This document shows, piece after piece, positions 59,086 to 64,000 of a DNA stretch of 64,000 nt. A program made the translations under genes and the position numbers. The notes under the pieces are model-generated. The model ran no database searches and was not told where the DNA came from. It saw only the letters and a program-made list of their open reading frames with translations. Source of the stretch: Phycisphaeraceae bacterium (GTDB taxonomy: Bacteria; Planctomycetota; Phycisphaerae; Phycisphaerales; UBA1924); assembly GCA_019636535.1 (NCBI GenBank), contig JAHBXK010000009.1:48237-112236 (forward strand), in the 5' to 3' direction. Within the stretch, counting starts at the first letter, position 1, and each line of letters begins with the position of its first letter.

Positions 59086-60024
59086 TCAGCGCCGGCGGCG
59101 AAGTCCAACAAACCCGCTCATGCCCAACAACGCCAGCGCGCCCGGCGCGGGCACCACGGTAAACCAGCCCTGCGCAGCGCCGGGGTAGTAGGTGTTCATG
59201 TTCAACTGGCTGAGCGAGCCGGTGAAGCCGCCCGCGCCGTCGCTGCCCAGGAAGTCCTGCGGCGTGACCAGGCCCGGCAGGAACTGGTTGGACGCGAAGT
59301 TGTGGCCGGTGTTGTTGATGAAGGCGAAGACTCGGATCTCGCCGGGCGGCAGGCCGAGGTCGGCCAGCGCGATGGAGAGTTCGATGCCGGTGGTCGCCGC
59401 GGCGGCGGCGGCCTGATCGGCTGCGCCCGAGCCGCCGATCACGCCCGCCATGTTCGAGTTATTGAAGGCGATCTCGATCGGGCTCGAGTTGATGCCCGTG
59501 CCGGTGGAGGTGGCGCCAGTGGCCGATCCGCCGAAGACGTCGACGTACTGGCTGAACGCGCCCGCCTGGAGATCGGCGAAGTCGAGGTTGAAGCGCGTGC
59601 TGGGGACGAGTCCGTGGCGGACGTTCAAGTGGTAATCGGCGTTGAAACCGCTGTCGAACGTGAAGCCGTTCATCGCGGAGGTGTTGTCGTTGCCGGCGCT
59701 GGCGTAAACGTTCTGCCCGCCCGCGCGGGAGTCGATGAAGATCTCGAGGTTGTTGAAGTTGTTGGCCAGGTTGCCGGTGAACGCCAAGTACAGGCGGCCG
59801 GCCGTGATGAGGCCGTACGCGGCGTTGAGTTCGTTCATGTTGTCCGTCCACGCGGTCTGCGTGGTCTGCACGGCGAGGGCGGGGCCGTACATGTCGGCGC
59901 CGGCGACCGTGCCGTTGACCGTCGGCGCAGCGTGGGCCGCCGCGGCGGTCAGGGCGAGTGCGAGGCCGGCGGCGAGGGTGATGGTGGCGTGGGGGGCGTT
60001 GGAGCGGATGGGAAGGGTGAGCAT
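59086..60024 (-). CDS. Exported PEP-CTERM protein
   Basis: A 312-residue protein. The signal peptide covers residues 1-32 (ATITLAAGLALALTAAAAHA, cleaved before APTV). The mature domain has repeated Asn/Gly-rich strands (LYLAFTGNLANNFNNLEIFI, IFIDSRAGGQNVYAS). The C-terminal sorting signal reads VVPAPGALALLGMSGFVGL followed by RRRR, a clear PEP-CTERM variant of planctomycetes. ATG 60024 has AAGGAAC about 10 nt upstream. The mature domain resembles carbohydrate-binding or choice-of-anchor regions, but no family is certain. The exosortase that would process it lies outside the window. Confidence 0.85.
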   Translation of the reverse strand: MLTLPIRSNAPHATITLAAGLALALTAAAAHAAPTVNGTVAGADMYGPALAVQTTQTAWTDNMNELNAAYGLITAGRLYLAFTGNLANNFNNLEIFIDSRAGGQNVYASAGNDNTSAMNGFTFDSGFNADYHLNVRHGLVPSTRFNLDFADLQAGAFSQYVDVFGGSATGATSTGTGINSSPIEIAFNNSNMAGVIGGSGAADQAAAAAATTGIELSIALADLGLPPGEIRVFAFINNTGHNFASNQFLPGLVTPQDFLGSDGAGGFTGSLSQLNMNTYYPGAAQGWFTVVPAPGALALLGMSGFVGLRRRR

Positions 60025-60526
60025 GTGCGGGCGGTTCCTTATTGGCGTGAGAGGGTGGTTGATGCGCAGGCGGAACGGCCGAGCGCCGCGGTGCGCGGAG
60101 TCTGGAACGACACTCTCTCTGTCTCTCACTCCCGCCCCAACTGAACGAACCCGCTATTCCATCCGGTCCGCGTCGAGCGAGGTGGCGCAGCTCGGCGTGC
60201 TGAAACGGGTGACGTGACTTCAAGCAACGGGGGATACGCTGATCCTGAACGTTCATCATGCCCGAACTTGGGCCATAAGCAAGCGCATCCGGTCACTGAG
60301 AACGCGGGAATCACCTCGGGACCGCGCCGGAGGGTCCGGGAACGCTCACGCGACCGGTGTTTCCGCGGGTCAGGCCGCATGAGAGATACGGCTCATTGTG
60401 CGGCTGACGCATGGGCGCGCGAGCGATCGCGGACGCTCGCCCCGCCAATCGCTGTGACGCTGGGCGATGGTCGAGCCGCGATGGATGCTTGCGAATGTGG
60501 GATGGAGCGCGCAGCGCGGCAGCGGG
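60025..60526. other. Intergenic region with one imperfect hairpin
   Basis: No convincing gene was found in these 502 bases. Frames present lack a plausible start, family or codon pattern. An imperfect hairpin at 60369-60408 pairs GTCAGGCCGCATGAG with CTCATTGTGCGGCTGAC around a loop AGATACGG. It lacks a T-run, so it is not an intrinsic terminator. It may be a small RNA or leader element, or chance. Confidence 0.4.
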
Positions 60527-61363
60527 TCAGGGAGGGTGCGCGGGGGCAGCGAGCGCGGGGCGCAGCGAGCGCAGGTGGGTGATGAGCGCGTGAAGGGAGG
60601 CGAGCGCTTCCTGACGTGCTTGGTTGCGGGGCGATGAGGTGGAGGCCGGGGCGTCGGCCCGTGCGGAGAGCGCGGGCGTCGGCTCGGAGGTGTGCGAAGA
60701 ATGCGCATCGGGGAGTGATGGGAGAGGCGGGGCACCAGTCTCACGGCTCACGTCGGACTGGACAGGTGAGATTGCCGTCTCGCTGTTCACGTCGGATTGG
60801 ACGGGCGGCGTGTCTGACCCACTGCTTGTATCGGGGTCGGCGATTTGGCTGCTGACGGAGCCGAGGCACGCGGAGAGCATGGCGCTGAGGGACGCCGGCG
60901 GGGCGGGACGCGAGCGTGCGGGCGGCGGGAGGTTTGGTCTGCCGCCTGAGGAGAGGCGAGCGGGGATGGAGAGGCGGGTGAGACGGGCGAGGAGCGAGAT
61001 GCACTTGCGCAGGCACTCGCTGATGGGTGTCGGGGTTGGTGTGCGCGTCCGGGCGGGGTCCTGGTGCGTGTTCCGGCCGGCGGCGGCGTCGAGGTCGATC
61101 TGGTGGATGAGGCGGGAGAGGGACTCCGCGGCCTTGGGGAGGGCGAGGGAGGCGACCAAGCGGGTGCGTTCGGTGGCGGCCTTGAGGGCGAGGTCGAGTT
61201 CTCGCCGGCACTCGGGGCCGGCCATGAAGCGGAGGAGGTCGGCCATGGAGAGGTCGTGCTCGCGGGCGATGGCGGGGAGGGTGCGGGTCGGGTCGATGAG
61301 CGCTTCGAGCAGCCCGGCGGGGATCGATGGTGGGGCGGGTGTTGGGTGGGCGAGGGCGGACAT
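60527..61363 (-). CDS. Hypothetical protein with HTH-like N terminus and disordered tail
   Basis: A 278-residue protein. Residues 15-60 (PAGLLEALIDPTRTLPAIAR, then HDLSMADLLRFMAG) look like a helix-turn-helix, and ERTRLVASLALPKAAESLSR looks helical. The rest is Pro/Ser/Thr-rich and probably disordered, with an internal duplication, PPVQSDVNSETA and SPVQSDVSRETG. The DNA for this duplication is a direct repeat of about 18 bp at 60750-60800. No family is assigned. The start ATG 61363 is in a relatively AT-rich stretch. DNA binding is a guess. Confidence 0.6.
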   Translation of the reverse strand: MSALAHPTPAPPSIPAGLLEALIDPTRTLPAIAREHDLSMADLLRFMAGPECRRELDLALKAATERTRLVASLALPKAAESLSRLIHQIDLDAAAGRNTHQDPARTRTPTPTPISECLRKCISLLARLTRLSIPARLSSGGRPNLPPPARSRPAPPASLSAMLSACLGSVSSQIADPDTSSGSDTPPVQSDVNSETAISPVQSDVSRETGAPPLPSLPDAHSSHTSEPTPALSARADAPASTSSPRNQARQEALASLHALITHLRSLRPALAAPAHPP

Positions 61364-61510
61364 TGTGCGGATAATGTACGGTATCGCTTGGCGTTGTCAA
61401 GTCATTTGCTTGGATTTTGGAAGGGTTGTGGATTGTGGAGGGAGTGGGCGCGGAAGTGCTTGGCGGGGAAGGGGTTGAGGGGGAGGGACGGGGAGTGGGC
61501 GAGGGAGTGA

Positions 61511-61517
61511 GGGGGGG
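61511..61517 (+). repeat. G7 run within a G-rich stretch upstream of the DUF7662-like gene
   Basis: The G-rich stretch covers about 61437-61543, ends 20 nt before the gene start at 61563 and contains several G4-G5 runs in addition to the G7. No open frame of note lies in it. Confidence 0.75.
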
Positions 61518-61550
61518 AGGAGGGCGCAGGGGATCGGTGTCGTACGCCGG

Positions 61551-61556
61551 TATGCT
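61551..61556 (+). promoter_or_regulatory. -10 element TATGCT next to the small DUF7662-like gene
   Basis: TATGCT ends 6 nt before ATG 61563, leaving no ribosome binding site. A leaderless transcript is inferred. Confidence 0.55.
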
Positions 61557-61562
61557 TGGCGC

Positions 61563-61826
61563 ATGGCGAAGTACGCCCCGCTGCGGGCGATGCTGGGAAC
61601 GCGAGCGGCGAAGGGGGAGACGCGCGTGACGCTGTCGTTCGCGGAGATCGAGGAAGTGCTCGGGGAGCCGTTGCCGCGATCGGCGCGGGAGTATCAGGCG
61701 TGGTGGTCGAACGAGGCGAGGCCGCAGCCCGTGCAGAAGCACTCGTGGACCGACGCGGGGTATCGCGTGGAGCACGTGGACTTGCAGGCGGGCGTGGTCA
61801 GTTTTGTGGGGGAAGGGCGGGGGTGA
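61563..61826 (+). CDS. Small DUF7662-like protein
   Basis: An 87-residue protein. TRVTLSFAEIEEVLGEPLPR, SAREYQAWWSNE and WTDAGYRVEHVDLQAGVVSF match a widespread small-domain family (DUF7662-like: LTFAEIExxLGxPLPxSAR, WWxN, GWxVxxVD) of unknown function. It is complete and stands alone. It starts directly after a -10 hexamer. Its neighbours, the disordered-tail protein and the HNH-like protein, are also poorly known, so context gives no role. Confidence 0.75.
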   Translation: MAKYAPLRAMLGTRAAKGETRVTLSFAEIEEVLGEPLPRSAREYQAWWSNEARPQPVQKHSWTDAGYRVEHVDLQAGVVSFVGEGRG

Positions 61827-61986
61827 TGAGAGGGCAAGCGGGCCGCTACTCCCGTTCCGTGAAACAAGTTGCGTTCATGCAGACCGACCCATGCACCGAC
61901 CGCTCACCCCCCCAAGCCGTGGCCGGTGACACGCGGAGAAGTCGTGGTCGGCGCCACCTGCCGAGCGCCAATTGTTGCTTCATCAC

Positions 61987-62784
61987 TCACGGCTCAAACG
62001 GATCAAGGCCCTTGAGCGACTGAATCCCAATGAGTTTGGTCGCCACCGCTGCGGTCGATGGGCGTCCGCTGGGCGGCACATACAGTCCGACACATCCGTG
62101 CGTTGACGTAACGGGAGTTCGCCCAAGTTCCTTCCAATCACACAAGTTGATTGCAAAGACGCAGCATGGTGTTCCGTCATCAAGCGAGCTCCAGACGCAA
62201 TCCAGTTGGAACTGGCCGTTGTAGATGTTGATCGCATCAATGCGATCACACTGACGATTGAAGCGGATGCACTCAACCAGAAGGGGATGAACCATTTGCC
62301 TAGGACTGAGCACCGCTTCTTGTGTGTCCAAGTCGAACGTTCCAGTAGGAAACGGGCCGGACCACGTCAGATGCGTCGCGGGCGAGCGAGGCAGGAACTC
62401 ACCATAGAGGGACGCGTGAGACCCTTGCAGCCATCGCATGATCAAACTGTCGAACGCAATGCCCGTCACGCCAACGACCGGTTCTCTGACTGCTTGTGGC
62501 GATTCGGTGACGTATGTCAGCTGACGACGTTGTGGGTGGGGTATTCGGCCGTGCATGAAACCGGTTAGCTCTGCAGCGCACCCGTCGAGTACGGAGAGGC
62601 GATCGTGGCAGTCTATGTGCGTAGGAAGCACGAGCGGGATGCCGGGATCGATGTCGCAAACAAGACTTTTCGCGATTACGTGATCGCGATTCGTCTTGCT
62701 CTTCGACAGCGGATCGCCACACAGATAACAGAATTTCACGCTGCGACTGGCGCGTTGAAGTTGCTTCTGCGTTGCGAGTCGCAT
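61987..62784 (-). CDS. HNH-endonuclease-like protein in lower-GC DNA
   Basis: A 265-residue protein. The N-terminal region has a zinc knuckle CYLCGDPL, then TNRDHVIAKSLV and VLPTHIDCHDRLS, giving the C-x2-C / D-H / H-x2-C-H order of HNH domains. The remaining 200 residues (GVTGIAFDSLIMRWLQGSHA, then PTGTFDLDTQEAVLS onward) are unrecognised. ATG 62784 is preferred over the near-stop TTG at 62832. Codon use is less GC-rich than in neighbouring genes, consistent with recent transfer. Nuclease activity is inferred from the zinc/HNH spacing only. It may be a defence or mobile-element remnant. Confidence 0.6.
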   Translation of the reverse strand: MRLATQKQLQRASRSVKFCYLCGDPLSKSKTNRDHVIAKSLVCDIDPGIPLVLPTHIDCHDRLSVLDGCAAELTGFMHGRIPHPQRRQLTYVTESPQAVREPVVGVTGIAFDSLIMRWLQGSHASLYGEFLPRSPATHLTWSGPFPTGTFDLDTQEAVLSPRQMVHPLLVECIRFNRQCDRIDAINIYNGQFQLDCVWSSLDDGTPCCVFAINLCDWKELGRTPVTSTHGCVGLYVPPSGRPSTAAVATKLIGIQSLKGLDPFEP

Positions 62785-62828
62785 AAAACCCAGCCTCACC
62801 TTTCGGCAAGGTTGGGTGCTTGGTTTGA

Positions 62829-64000
<1,172 letters not shown>

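Noticed and set aside
60214..60582. Small plus-strand frame in the intergenic region before the hypothetical gene
   Set aside because: No ribosome binding site, no motif and Arg-rich composition; probably non-coding.

Overview
The window is GC-rich, gene-dense bacterial DNA. It most resembles Planctomycetota, probably class Phycisphaerae. The signs are an operon of type II secretion-like prepilins with an oversized last member, two exported proteins with PEP-CTERM-type tails, a planctomycete-style ECF sigma factor, a C30-type carotenoid gene set and DUF4340/ABC proteins. No CRISPR array, rRNA, insertion sequence or prophage was seen. There is one tRNA, tRNA-Pro(TGG).

Layout: 1-9998 is the end of a GspF/PilC gene followed by five overlapping pseudopilin-type genes, the last coding for about 1,630 residues. 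10078-12096 holds tRNA-Pro, a sigma factor on the minus strand and a BtpA-family barrel protein. 12134-19976 is an oligopeptide-type ABC importer with two C-type permeases, a B-type permease, a membrane-tethered binding protein and a single ATPase. 20036-23776 holds rlmN, an enoyl-CoA hydratase, a CarH-like MerR/B12-domain regulator and a small membrane protein. 23834-29819 holds a large membrane protein, an ABC-2 type ATPase, a UvrC-like protein and a PEP-CTERM-like protein. 29964-37231 holds a methyltransferase, an SDR, two lipoproteins, nfo, queF, a PilZ/receiver/HPt-like protein and a peroxiredoxin.

37276-44661 looks like a carotenoid cluster: a glycosyltransferase, an acyltransferase, a CrtI-like oxidoreductase and an aldehyde dehydrogenase run on the minus strand, opposite a second CrtI-like gene on the plus strand. 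Together these could make a glycosylated, acylated carotenoid acid of the staphyloxanthin type. 44683-52260 holds a site-2 protease, two metallo-beta-lactamase proteins, two zinc-ribbon membrane proteins and a DUF4340 protein. 52320-59025 holds ygfZ, alaS, recX, a TPR-like protein and a 3-hydroxybutyryl-CoA dehydrogenase. 59086-64000 holds a PEP-CTERM protein, two small or unknown genes, an HNH-like protein in lower-GC DNA and the 3' part of groL.

Two patterns run across the window. First, ten genes have a TANNNT-like -10 hexamer whose last base is 6 (once 7) nt before the start codon, with no Shine-Dalgarno sequence, as expected for leaderless mRNAs. Second, runs of 7 or more G occur at six places, two of them inside coding sequence. 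The strongest candidates for unusual biology are a CarH-like regulator that keeps the W-x9-EH motif but lacks the cobalamin-ligand histidine, with palindromes upstream, and a PilZ/receiver/HPt-like protein in which both phospho-acceptor residues appear to be replaced.
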